64,000 bases of DNA, from NCBI GenBank assembly GCA_023453795.1, contig JAEXSP010000032.1, forward strand, positions 128,200 through 192,199, read 5' to 3'. Below the pieces are notes generated by a model. That model saw only the letters and a list, made by a program, of their open reading frames with translations. It was not told the DNA's origin and did not search any database. The position numbers and the translations under genes were made by a program. Below are positions 17,301-27,900 of the stretch, piece by piece (the first letter of the stretch is position 1; every line of letters begins with the position of its first letter). This stretch comes from Bacillota bacterium (lineage in GTDB: Bacteria > Bacillota > Clostridia > Acetivibrionales > JAEXSP01).

Positions 17301-18177
17301 ACATGTTATAGATGGCACTGGTATAACAAACATCTTACCAACTGTAAGCTATTCAGGGTATACGCCATATAAGCTTCTTTACAAATTACCAAACTCCTTA
17401 ACAACTAAGCTTGCTATACCGCCAATTACCTGCTATTCGGGGGGTACCATATATATAGACAATGCAGTTAAGGATTCAGCAGTATACAGTAATGGTATAA
17501 TTGTGACAAATCAAAATCTTCCAATTAAATCAATTGAAAGTGTATATAAAATTGATGGAAGTATACTGAGTCCGGTAGATCCCTCAAAAATAACAATTTC
17601 GCCAAATGGCCTTACATTTTCTATAGCGAGTGCAAATAACGGAGAACAGTATCAGTATACATATATCTATGATAGTAGCCTAAGTGCAGCTACTACGGTT
17701 CAGTTTATTGTACCTACAACTTCTTCGGATCAGACAAATGATAACACTAATATGATAAATGAACTTAATAAAAAATTAGATGCCTTAACATCTGATGTAG
17801 AAATGTTAAAGAAACAGATAAGGCAACAAACTATTAATGCGGGACCATTCAAAATAAATTGTACTTTGGATGGGAGCTTTAACCTTGTACTTACGGCTTC
17901 AAATTCAAAGGATTATAGTAAACGAACTTTTACTGTAATATACAATCCTTCAGAGCTTGATATAGTAGATCTCTCTGCAGAAACACCAACGTTAGAAACC
18001 GGCGTGTGCAATATAAGTGGTACGAATATCGTAATAACCAAAGTTGCACTGGGAGTCATTGAGTTCTTCATTAATAATCCGATTAATCAAGGGTCTTCCC
18101 ACTCAGGAGCAGTCAATACTATAATATTTAAATCAAAAATTAACGGACAAGCTACTGTATCGTATACAGTGCAATAA
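14365..18177 (+). CDS. Secreted subtilisin-like serine protease (S8) with large C-terminal extension
   Basis: 1270 aa, ATG behind GGGGG. Signal peptide (KKKLTAFIITLVFLMVQ); inhibitor-type propeptide at about 50-125 (YIVKYKEN ... YIQPDYE); S8 domain at about 140-450 with Asp184 (VAVIDTGVDISHEDL), His244 (HGTHVSGIIAA) and Ser400 (GTSLAAGFVSGEAA). All three catalytic residues are present. The central 600 residues are unrelated to those of its paralogue, but carry the same 'VNTKRIRSVGKNLV ... YEPYKESS' framework seen in tail-type and surface proteins. A short coiled coil (about 1125-1155) precedes the C-terminal β-sandwich (about 1160-1270), which resembles cohesin-type folds only weakly. Likely an extracellular or surface-displayed protease with a variable target-binding module. 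Confidence 0.88.
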   Translation: MKKKLTAFIITLVFLMVQYIIPSGLEQVYAGETSNGPTMISNNATSTGISSGYTTDRYIVKYKENNGDKGQRGRNNLKKKLEDKIKQSKKVRSKKNYDQITLKTKEKPDDFINQMMKDNEDIEYIQPDYEMSLSSNDANFTSQWGVNNGQSVSDAVYGEKHIDANVVPAWEISRGEGITVAVIDTGVDISHEDLSGNVWTNAKEIAGNGIDDDGNGYIDDVNGWNFFDDNNKVYNQATVNEDEHGTHVSGIIAAVKDNSKGIAGVAPKAKIMPLKVFKNGTAYTSDIIEAIEYAESNGAKIVNCSWGTAKDNLALKETIQQSKMLFVCAVGNSAANIDTSPVYPASYGLNNVISVASIDKSGKLTSASNYGESSTSVAAPGEDIYSTLPANTYGSRSGTSLAAGFVSGEAALIVSRYGNLTAQEVKQRIMSSSDRLSTLVGKVNRGNKINVNSALLGLSSEQVMNIGESGGQQNGSQNVDGYSTFYSTPQTGSGTIFSVPAGATNGQLNMTLSGNTITNLRPFSGTTYTAKKTDLVSQSPYSEEFKVESQYSDAVYYYDLSNYIGKYLYITGYAKKVSGEACLALYQDNNQFHSANTGTIIISTSSTNYQKFKKKVLIDNSTRYLRISPLSSGTNMEMRVADLGIYDLSSMGMESKSEDELEKTIRYVSGTQAVNTKRIRSVGKNLVRNGNGEEGISSWINFSAVKLSFNSNHFVLESPVACGYVYQKINVKKNTNYCLSAGGMTNGLIGIDGYDGYDGDGAWMNTQLGFISTASPSSIFNTGDYSTICVFLVSSSTPNITAYFSEVMLSEGTTVPESYEPYKESSLFIPNKICINSIGSMTDELNLNTGLYIDRISDLINLDGSIAWGFNTNFSGYKRLFVTGLFSYPGSSQNIQSNVIKYNGQKINQITDWGAIGADTFVAGDGIDVNPLYIMVGNSDSGWTDTMIPTVEELKAYFYGWKMCASDGSSYVSGTKYWKHVIDGTGITNILPTVSYSGYTPYKLLYKLPNSLTTKLAIPPITCYSGGTIYIDNAVKDSAVYSNGIIVTNQNLPIKSIESVYKIDGSILSPVDPSKITISPNGLTFSIASANNGEQYQYTYIYDSSLSAATTVQFIVPTTSSDQTNDNTNMINELNKKLDALTSDVEMLKKQIRQQTINAGPFKINCTLDGSFNLVLTASNSKDYSKRTFTVIYNPSELDIVDLSAETPTLETGVCNISGTNIVITKVALGVIEFFINNPINQGSSHSGAVNTIIFKSKINGQATVSYTVQ

Positions 18178-18204
18178 ATTTTGCTTACTTTGGGGGGAAA
18201 CAAA

Positions 18205-21200
18205 ATGAAAAAGAAACTGATCGCATTAATCATAGCAGGGGTATTTCTAATAACCCAATGCATAACTGCGTATGGGATAGAAACTACAAGTGAAGAAAGT
18301 ACAAACAACAGCACATCTTCGGTGAGCAATAATGCAACAGCAACCGGCATTTCAAGCGGTTATACAACAGACAGGTACATAGTCAAATACAAGGAGAATA
18401 ATGGAGACAAAGGACAAAGAGGCAGGAATAACCTTAAGAAAAAGCTTGAAGATAAAATTAAGAAATCAAAGAAGGTAAGAAGCAAAAAGAATTATGATCA
18501 GATAACCTTAAAGGCAAAGGAAAAGCCTGATGACTTTATCAATCAAATGATGAAGGACAATGAGGACATAGAATATATCCAGCCGGACTATGAAATGAAC
18601 CTTTTATCAAGCGATACATACTTTACCAGTCAATGGGGGGTGAACAACGGACAATCTGTCAGTAATGCAGTGTACGGGGAAAAACATATAGATGCAAATG
18701 TAGTACCTGCATGGGAGATCTCTCGAGGGGAAGGGATTACAGTCGCTGTAATAGATACCGGAGTTGACATATCGCATGAAGATCTATCAGGGAATGTATG
18801 GACAAATGCGAAAGAGATAGCAGGGAACAGAATAGATGACGATGGTAATGGATATATAGACGATGTGAATGGGTGGAATTTCTTCGATGACAACAATATA
18901 GTATATAACCAGTTGTCAGTGAATGAAGACGAACATGGAACCCATGTATCTGGAATCATTGCTGCAACGAAGGACAATGCTAAAGGGATTGCAGGAGTGG
19001 CTCCAAAAGCAAAAATAATGACGCTTAAGGTGTTTAAGAACGGAGCAGCTTATACAAGTGATATCATAGAGGCAATTGAATATGCTGAAAGCAATGGGGC
19101 AAAAGTTGTAAACTGCAGTTGGGGAACTTCTAAGGATAATCCGGCACTAAAAGAAACAATACAGCAGTCGAAAATGTTGTTTGTTTGTGCAGTCGGAAAC
19201 AGTGCTGCAAATATAGATACAAGTCCTGTATATCCGGCATCCTATAACTTAAGCAATGTAATAAGCGTTGCATCGATAGATAAAAGCGGTAAGTTGGCAA
19301 GTTCATCAAACTATGGGGGGAATTTAGCTTCTATAGCAGCTCCTGGGGATGACATATACAGCACGCTCCCAGCCAATAAATATGGATCAAGAAGCGGAAC
19401 TTCAATGGCGGCGGCATTTGTTTCAGGTGAAGCTGCTTTAATTGTGAGCAAGTATGGTAATATAACAGCCCAGGAAATCAAGCAGAAAATCATGAGTTCA
19501 TCGGATAAGCTGTCTACATTGGTTGGTAAGGTGAACAGAGGAAACAAGATAAATGTAAATAGCGCCTTATTGGGACTGAGTAGTGAACAGGTAATCAATG
19601 TAGGGGAAAGCGAGGGCCAGCAGAATGGTTCACAGGATGGAGATGGTTATTCGACCTTCTATTCAGCACCACAAACAACAACAGGTAATGTATTCTCAGT
19701 ACCGTCAGGTGCTGTTAATGGCCAATTGAATATGACTCTTTCCGGTAATACATATACCAACTTATTGGGTACTGATGGGGATTGCGAGGATATAACCAAA
19801 TGGCAGGTACCTTCTCCTTCGGGCATAGCGCTTGATAATACAAATAAAGTTAATGGTTCAAATAGCTTTAAGTTTACTGTGCAGTCATCAGGTAATGCGC
19901 ATGCGAATAAAAATGTGTTACCTTTGTTAAATACTAGTAAATATTATTTAGTATCAGGATACATTATGAATGGTAGTGCAACTTCAGGTGCAGCAATTTT
20001 TGCATACTCAAATGGAACAGGAAACACTCCGACAAGAACTTCATACGTTACCCTCAGCCAAGGATTTACAAGAGTATGCTGTAAAATAGCTCCTTCAGAT
20101 TTTGGTACAGGATCAACCAATTTTTTAATACAACCTACGGGTTATGGTTCAAGCGGACAGTATTTTAATGTTGATAGTCTAATGATCAATGAAATATCAT
20201 CTTCGGATTATACATTATCAAATGATGAGCTTATGACAAAATACCCGTACATTAGTGGTACAAAATGTGTAAATGCAATGAGAATAAGGAGTATTGGCAA
20301 AAACTTGGTACCAGGCTATTTAAGTTTTTCTACTAATAAGGAACAATTTCAATCAGACGGCATAAACTCTATCAAATATACAAGCAATGGAACTCCGGTT
20401 GCAGCTCAGACAAACAATAAAATAAAAGTATTGCCGAATACCAGGTATATTTTTTCCTGCAAAAAGTCAGATATAACAGTTGGAGGCAGATTACATGTAG
20501 TCTTTTATGATAAGTCAGGAAATAAACTTACTGGTCTTGACGAAAACGGGATAATACAATTTACTGCAAATAATACAACTACAAAGATTACTGTTGACAC
20601 ACCAGCCTCTGCTGATTATGCGACAATAAGAGCAGTTATAGATAATGCAGACAATCGTAGTTATGACAGCGGTTTAAGCACAAGACTTTATGAAATTCAA
20701 TTGGAAAAAGGGGAAAGCATTACTTTATATGAACCATATAAAGAATCATCAATGTACCTGCCTAATAATGTTAGCTTAAACTCTGTTGGAGATGTTAAAG
20801 ATGAAATTAATATATATTCTTGTAATTATATTGCAAAGACCAAAAGGCTTAAATTCAATGGAAGTGAAAACTGGGTATATTACGGTGATGGGGGTACAAA
20901 TGCATACGCTTTTGCATTAAAGATTGATGATTTTTCAAAAGAATCTTACATACAAAATGCAATATTAATGATACAAAACCCAATTACTTATAAAGTAGTT
21001 TGGATTAATGATCAAAGTTTACATTTTTATACTGAAAGCGGTCAAATAGTTATAATTGTACCAAAGGTATTGATTGATAATTACACAGGGGTAAACCCTT
21101 CTGATAAATTAAGGGAATATATTTCTGATAATAAGGGTGAAATTACCTATAAACTAGTAACCCCTTTATCAACTAATTTAAATATACCATCAATAACTTG

Positions 21201-21954
21201 TTATGCTGGAGGTACAATATACCTTGAAAATGCTATAAGAGATACTGTGTCATATGGCAATGGAATAACGATAGCGAATACAAACCTTCCGATTAAATCT
21301 ATCGAAAGTATGTATAAAATTGATGGGAGTACGATGACTCCTATTGATTTAAGCAAAGTGTCCATAGCTTCTAACGGCCTTTCCTTAACAATAGCAGGGG
21401 CAAATAATGGTGAACAATACCAGTATACCTATCTATACGATAGCAGTCTGAGTACTGTTCCATCTGTACAATTCATTGTACCTACAAGTACAGACGATCA
21501 AACGAATGACAATACTTCAATGATTAATCAGCTCAAGGAAGTTATTAACAATCTGTCTGCAAGGGTGACGAAATTGGAGCAACAAGGTGGAGGTAGTGGA
21601 TCAGCGAGGATCAATGCTGGACCGTTCAAAATCAACTGTACTTCAGGAAGCAGTATAAACCTTGTGCTTACAGCTTCCAATTCCAAGGACTTCAGTACCA
21701 GAAACTTCACAGTCATTTATAACGCTGCCGAACTTGACATAGTTGACTTGTGTGCAGAAACTGCAACTATGGAAACCGGAGTATGCAATGTAGCAGGTAC
21801 AAACATTGTAATAACAAAAGTCGCCCCGGGGGTTATAGAATTCTTCATCAATAATCCCGTTAAGCAGGGAACTACATATACAGGGACTGCAAATACGATA
21901 GTATTCAAGTCTAAAATTAATGGACAAGCAACAGTGTCCTATACAGTTCAATAA
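18205..21954 (+). CDS. Secreted subtilisin-like serine protease (S8), paralogue
   Basis: 1249 aa from the ATG at 18205 (TTGGGGGGAAAC upstream; the TTG at 18181 is less likely). The first about 490 residues are nearly the same as in the previous gene: signal peptide, propeptide, and S8 domain with Asp (VAVIDTGVDIS), His (HGTHVSGIIAA) and Ser (GTSMAAAFVSGEAA). The middle differs (a 'NLLGTDGDCEDITKW' carbohydrate-binding-like β domain instead), while the 'RIRSIGKNLV...YEPYKESS' linker, coiled coil and final β-sandwich are again shared. Gap to the previous stop is 27 bases. The pattern of conserved ends with exchanged middle suggests module shuffling between tandem copies. Confidence 0.88.
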   Translation: MKKKLIALIIAGVFLITQCITAYGIETTSEESTNNSTSSVSNNATATGISSGYTTDRYIVKYKENNGDKGQRGRNNLKKKLEDKIKKSKKVRSKKNYDQITLKAKEKPDDFINQMMKDNEDIEYIQPDYEMNLLSSDTYFTSQWGVNNGQSVSNAVYGEKHIDANVVPAWEISRGEGITVAVIDTGVDISHEDLSGNVWTNAKEIAGNRIDDDGNGYIDDVNGWNFFDDNNIVYNQLSVNEDEHGTHVSGIIAATKDNAKGIAGVAPKAKIMTLKVFKNGAAYTSDIIEAIEYAESNGAKVVNCSWGTSKDNPALKETIQQSKMLFVCAVGNSAANIDTSPVYPASYNLSNVISVASIDKSGKLASSSNYGGNLASIAAPGDDIYSTLPANKYGSRSGTSMAAAFVSGEAALIVSKYGNITAQEIKQKIMSSSDKLSTLVGKVNRGNKINVNSALLGLSSEQVINVGESEGQQNGSQDGDGYSTFYSAPQTTTGNVFSVPSGAVNGQLNMTLSGNTYTNLLGTDGDCEDITKWQVPSPSGIALDNTNKVNGSNSFKFTVQSSGNAHANKNVLPLLNTSKYYLVSGYIMNGSATSGAAIFAYSNGTGNTPTRTSYVTLSQGFTRVCCKIAPSDFGTGSTNFLIQPTGYGSSGQYFNVDSLMINEISSSDYTLSNDELMTKYPYISGTKCVNAMRIRSIGKNLVPGYLSFSTNKEQFQSDGINSIKYTSNGTPVAAQTNNKIKVLPNTRYIFSCKKSDITVGGRLHVVFYDKSGNKLTGLDENGIIQFTANNTTTKITVDTPASADYATIRAVIDNADNRSYDSGLSTRLYEIQLEKGESITLYEPYKESSMYLPNNVSLNSVGDVKDEINIYSCNYIAKTKRLKFNGSENWVYYGDGGTNAYAFALKIDDFSKESYIQNAILMIQNPITYKVVWINDQSLHFYTESGQIVIIVPKVLIDNYTGVNPSDKLREYISDNKGEITYKLVTPLSTNLNIPSITCYAGGTIYLENAIRDTVSYGNGITIANTNLPIKSIESMYKIDGSTMTPIDLSKVSIASNGLSLTIAGANNGEQYQYTYLYDSSLSTVPSVQFIVPTSTDDQTNDNTSMINQLKEVINNLSARVTKLEQQGGGSGSARINAGPFKINCTSGSSINLVLTASNSKDFSTRNFTVIYNAAELDIVDLCAETATMETGVCNVAGTNIVITKVAPGVIEFFINNPVKQGTTYTGTANTIVFKSKINGQATVSYTVQ

Positions 21955-21968
21955 TTGGGGGAAGAAAA

Positions 21969-24900
21969 ATGAATCATTATAAAATAAAGGTTAAAAAATT
22001 TGTATGCCTATTCATTCTTGCATTTTTCCTATGGGAACAGTTTCAAGTTCCTATAGCTGAAGCAAGCAAAAAAAGCAATTTCACAGTAAAACAATCCGAA
22101 AATGTAAGTAATGTTATGGTTGCAGACATTGATAATAGTCAAATTCTTAATTCAAAAACAAGCTCAAATAATAAAGTAGTAAATTACTCAACGAATACTG
22201 AAAGTGTAATGTCTGTCGGCAGCGGTAAAGGCCAGATACCAAGAATTAAGGAAAACCCTGAATACATAAAGGTCATAAGCTCGCTATCAAGCTTTTCAAA
22301 AGCAACCCAGAAAGAGAAAGACATAATTTCTAAGCAGTTGGGTATAGACTTTAATCAATTGATAAAAGCAGAAGAAAATGGGTTCTCTATGATAGGAGAC
22401 GCTATTCTGGCTGCTAAGATTACAATCAATACCAAATTAAGCTTTCCTGATATAAAAAAGGAGTTATTCAAATTTAAAGACCTTGAATCATTCTATACTT
22501 CCTCCAAAGAATATGCAGATATCATAAAAAGATGGAATTTTTCAGCCAATACGGTTAATTGCATTAGAAATTATTTTCTTAACGGATATGATATTTTCAA
22601 GCTTGAAAATGCAGGTGTTATTGCAGAAACATTTAATGTTAACCTTCAGGATATTTTTTCTCTGAAGCAGGATGAATCCATGATGGATACACTGAGAAAA
22701 GAGTATTCTCTAAAAGAAGCAGAAAAAATTTATTCTTTTGCAACAGAAAACAATGTAAGTCTCAGATGGTTAATGGATTATACGAAAAATAAAAAAATGA
22801 AATGGATCGATTTTGAAAAGAAGGCCAGAAGTAAGTATGACAATAACTCAAAGACTTTATCTCAAAATACAACTACTGCAACTAATAGCGTATCAACAAT
22901 AACTGCATCAACACTCACTCAGGCTGAAGAATCCTCTTATAAGGCTCCGTTTACATATGAGGAATATAAGGATGACAAGGTGGAAATGAATACGGGAAGC
23001 CTTATCGTGGAGAATACGGATGTTAGTCTTCCCGGAAGAAATGGGTTGGATTTCACCTTAAAGTCGAGATATAACTCTGAAAAAAATGTATGGGGTGAAG
23101 AAGAGTACTTTAATGATCCGCATACGGAAACTTTTTATTGGGTTCAACGGCAATATGACCGTTTTATATATAATACATCTACTAAAACATATTCATTAGT
23201 AGATGAAGATCTACCTGATGGAAATGAATTTGAGGCATGTAGAGGTGAATATGAAAGACTGGGAGAAATATACAACGGCCCTATTAAACGTTATTGTGAC
23301 TCAGGAGAATATCGTTATATATGGAAGCTGAAACTTATTAGTCAATATTCAAAAACCGTAGGTTATAGTCTCCAAAACTACTATACTCCGACTTATTACC
23401 AACAGGATTCACCACTGGGCTATGGATGGAATTTTACTTTTGACTCCATAGAGATCGTGAATAGTGATAGTTATTACAATAATGATCTTAAAAAAGATGC
23501 ATATTTTTTAAAAAAATCAGTTGGGAAATTCCTGCACCTTGAAAATGGTCAGGTATATGAAATTGACAGCAACTTAAAACTTGTCGGGTATAAACTTGAT
23601 GACATATGGTTAGAGCAGAATACCTCATATACAAATGGACAAGGAGTCTCTTCCTCCTATGTTCTAAAATATAAAAATGGCTTGAAGGAATATTTCGCAA
23701 GCGATGGGAGATTGCTAGCAAAGGTTGACAGGTTCAACAACACAATACAATATCAACATACCTTGATCCGCAATCATCCTGTTGTAACCAAAATAATAGA
23801 TACTCTTGGTCGGGAGGTTACAATAAACTATGATTTTGACAACTTACAGGTTGTTGTAACAGCACCGGGCAACAAACAGGTCATTTATAAACTCTCAAAA
23901 GACAATGGAGTGCAGCTTTGTGACCCAAATACAGGCAAACTTTATTATACCTATTCATACTATGTTGTTAGCAGAAAGGACATGGAAAAAAGGGTTAATT
24001 TATATGGATACAACTATAGTATGCATTTACAGATATATGCTTTTAAACAAACGAGGATAGGCTTATCAGGTATAAATGTACTGTCAAAAATTACTTATCC
24101 TACAGGTTCTTACGTGCAATATGAATACACGGATGAAAGAAGATATGTTCCCAATGGCTATGAAACTTACCCCGTTGCCAGAAAAAGGGTGATGGTGGAT
24201 ACGAAAGGCAATAATACGTTTAACAGGGAATATGTCTATAATGTCAATTATACCAGGTATCCATATGAGACAAGCGATAAAACCCGTCCGGAAATTAACT
24301 ATCCTGAAACATACAGTTTTATTAACCTTGAGCGAAACAATACGGAAAACAGCAATGAATACAGATTTGATTACGAAAATCAGTTGATAGCACAGGAAAG
24401 GTATACCAGTAATGTATATTATAACGGAACGGATCAATATGTTGACACAGTAAACAAAAATATTAGGTTTGAAAGCACTGAATTTAAATATGACACCACT
24501 TACAAACAATTGATACAGAAAAAGACGAAAAAGTACACGATACCTGTGTCAGCTTATAACACTGTCCAAGACTTGAATAAATATTTACTGGGGATAGAGG
24601 ATTATGAATATGATCAATATGGGGATCTCATAAAATATTGGAATCAGGATGCGGCAAGAGACAGTAACGGCAATCTGACTACAACGGGTAACCCCGATAT
24701 AAAATACACCTATGATACGGCGAACTATCTATTGTTGACAAAGAAAGAATATAAGAAAAATGCCGATACTTCGATTACTGAAGATTATACGCTCACTTCG
24801 GATAAAAAAAATATATCGGAAATAAGCATTAAGGAAAATGGCATACCTGTAAGCAAAACAGGGTTTGGATATGATTCTTGGAATAATATCAATAGTGAAA

Positions 24901-27900
24901 AGAGGTATCTAAAAGACGGAGGATTTGTTAACTATATTGAAACGAATTATGGTTATCAAGATAATGTCCCTTCAAGAAATAGCAGTTATAGCTTTAACGG
25001 TGCATACCTTACGAATAAATATACACCGGAAAAAAAGAATGCGGATGGTGATTCAAACAGAATAATTGAAGAAAACTATAAGTATGACGACTATGGAAAT
25101 AAGGTGGAATATGATGAACCCAATGGCAGCCCGACATATTATCAGTATGATGGATTGGGAAGGACAACCCAAAAGACCAATGCTGATAATACAAAAGCAA
25201 CCTATAGCTATGATAATGTCAAAAATGAACTAATAGTTACCGACGAAAACGGCTCACAGATTAAATATGTATATGATGGCTTCGGTAATCTGTTGTCACA
25301 ACAGGATGTAAATACGGGTGGGAACCTTAAATCATATACCTATAATACTGACTTGAAACTGGATACAGAAAAGGATAATACTTCGGCCCAAAATTGCTAT
25401 ACCATCAATTACCAATACAATTATGACGGAAGAATCAAAACAAAAATAACAAAGGATAAGTCCGGCACGATTGTTTCACAAGAAGAATATCTATACGAAG
25501 ATGCCTGTGATCTTAATGGAGATAATACAGCAGATTGTTCAAAAATAACCAAATCTATTATAGGAGATGCCAATTCGCCATCCATAGTGACTACACAGTA
25601 TGTTGACAACAAGGGGCATCTAATACGTGAGGGAAGAATTCATAATGGAATTGAGTACTTCAATACATATCAATATGATTATCTTGGGAACAAAACTCAG
25701 GAAAAGATATCAAGAGCCTACGATGAGCCATCACTTTTCCAGAACTGCAGCTATACAGCGAAATATGATTATGATTTTGCAGGAAGAGTGATAAAAGAAA
25801 CCGATGTAAACGGAAAGTATACCACCAAGGAATATGATGTTTTTGGTAATGTAACAAAGGCTACAGATTTCAAGGCAAACACACTCACAGGCGGTGCAGT
25901 CTATTCAACTATAAATGAATATGACAACCTTGGAAGGCTGATCATAGAAACCATACCTTTTGAACAGGGAACATCGGGCAATATTTCATACACGATCAAA
26001 AAGCACTACTATGACGGGAATGGGAATGTAATATCAGAATGGGTAACCTCCAATAAGCCAGGGGAAGCGGACAAATATAATATTACAGGATATGAATACA
26101 ATAACCGCAACATGCTCACTAAAGTGACTACATATAAGAATTATAAAGAACCTAATGATATATCCACTGATAAGTATACTGCTGAGAACTATACCCAGTA
26201 TTACTATGATGCAGCAGGAAACAAGATCAGGATGTATACCGGACTTTCCAAGGCGCTGACAATAAGCGGATTGGATAGCGTAACCGCAAACGGTGATTCG
26301 GAATACTCGGTAACAAAATATGAATATGATAGATTCGGCAAAATGACAAAGATGACAGACCCGTTAAACAAGGAAGAAAGCTATACCTATGACCTTAACG
26401 GAAACCTTATAGAAAAGAAAGACCGCAACGGCAATGTTATTTCAATGACCTATGACGGGCTTGGAAGGCTCCTCACAAGCACAGTTGTTACACCTGACGG
26501 AAGCGGGAACAAATCACTCACATACACATATACTTTGACAGGCCAAAGGCTCAGTTCAACTGCCGGAACAAGCAGTACAGCCTATACATATGACGATCTC
26601 GGCAGACTTACGACAGAAACCTCCGGCACGATTACAAAAGAGTACACTTATGATGCCGCAGACAATCGGAAGTCATTGATAATTAAGCAGAACGGGACTG
26701 TAAAAACCAGCACCACCTATACCTACGACAATAAAAATAGGTTGGAAACAGTCAGCGAGGGCGGAGTGTTAAAGGCAACCTACACCTACGATGACAACGG
26801 AAACAGGCAGTCCTTGACCTATGCAAACGGCAACAGTACAGTTTATGACTACAACCTTGCCAATAAGCTCAAAACATTGACCAACTACAAAGGTACAACG
26901 ATACTTTCGAAATATGACTATACCTATTACCTTGATGGCAATCAGGCATGCAAGACAGACCTTGCAGGGAAAACCACAAGCTATACCTATGACGGCTTAG
27001 GCAGACTTACCTCAGAAAGCCCTTCAGGAGAAAGTGCAGTCAGCTACTCCTATGATGACTATAACAACAGGGCTGTAATGACTGCTTCCGGCGGTGCAAT
27101 AACAACCTACGGTTATGACAAGAACAACAGGCTCCAATCTGAAGTCAAAACTATGGATGGGACTACGGAAATAACCTACTACAGCTATGACGATAACGGA
27201 AACCAGATATATAAGTCGACAGGTACGCTGAAGCCTGTAAATGCTGCAGATGTAGAGAGTATAAGTATATCGGTGTCAGGAGAAAGCCCAGACAATTCAA
27301 ACGTGACAATCAGCCGGTATGACGGATTCAATCAGCTGATAAACTCTACTGTCGGTGACAAAAATGTTTCATATGACTACAACGCCGATGGGTTAAGGAT
27401 TTCCAAGACTGTTAACGGAGCAGTGACACAGCACATATGGGATGGAGACCAGATAGCACTTGAATTGGACGGTTCGGGAAATGTGACCAATAAGTATGTC
27501 AGGGGAATTAACCTCATTTATGCAGAAGCGTCAGGAGCAGTGAAGTATTATCTGTTCAACGGTCATGGTGATGTGGTACAATTAACTGGAAACATAGGGG
27601 ATGTTTCCAAGAGCTATGATTATGATGCTTTTGGAAATGAAAAGAACCCGGATGCGGCAGATACCAATGTGTTCAGGTATTGTGGCGAGTACTTTGATAA
27701 AGAAACCGGGACTATTTATCTGCGGGCAAGGTATTATGACCCTGAGGTTGGAAGGTTTATTACTGAGGATAGTTACTGGGGTGAAAGTAATGACCCGTTG
27801 AGTTTGAATTTGTATACATATTGCGAAGGTGACCCTGTAAACTTTTTTGACCCAGATGGGCATGCAGTTGCACTTGGTGGGTTACAAGCATATGCAAGTT

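Noticed and set aside
14365..21954. Cohesin domain at the C-terminus of the proteases
   Set aside because: Only a weak likeness in the YNPSELDIVDL strand; too little to call a cohesin.
27601..27801. Plus- and minus-strand ORFs within the Rhs gene
   Set aside because: Shadows of the YD-repeat codons with no start signals.
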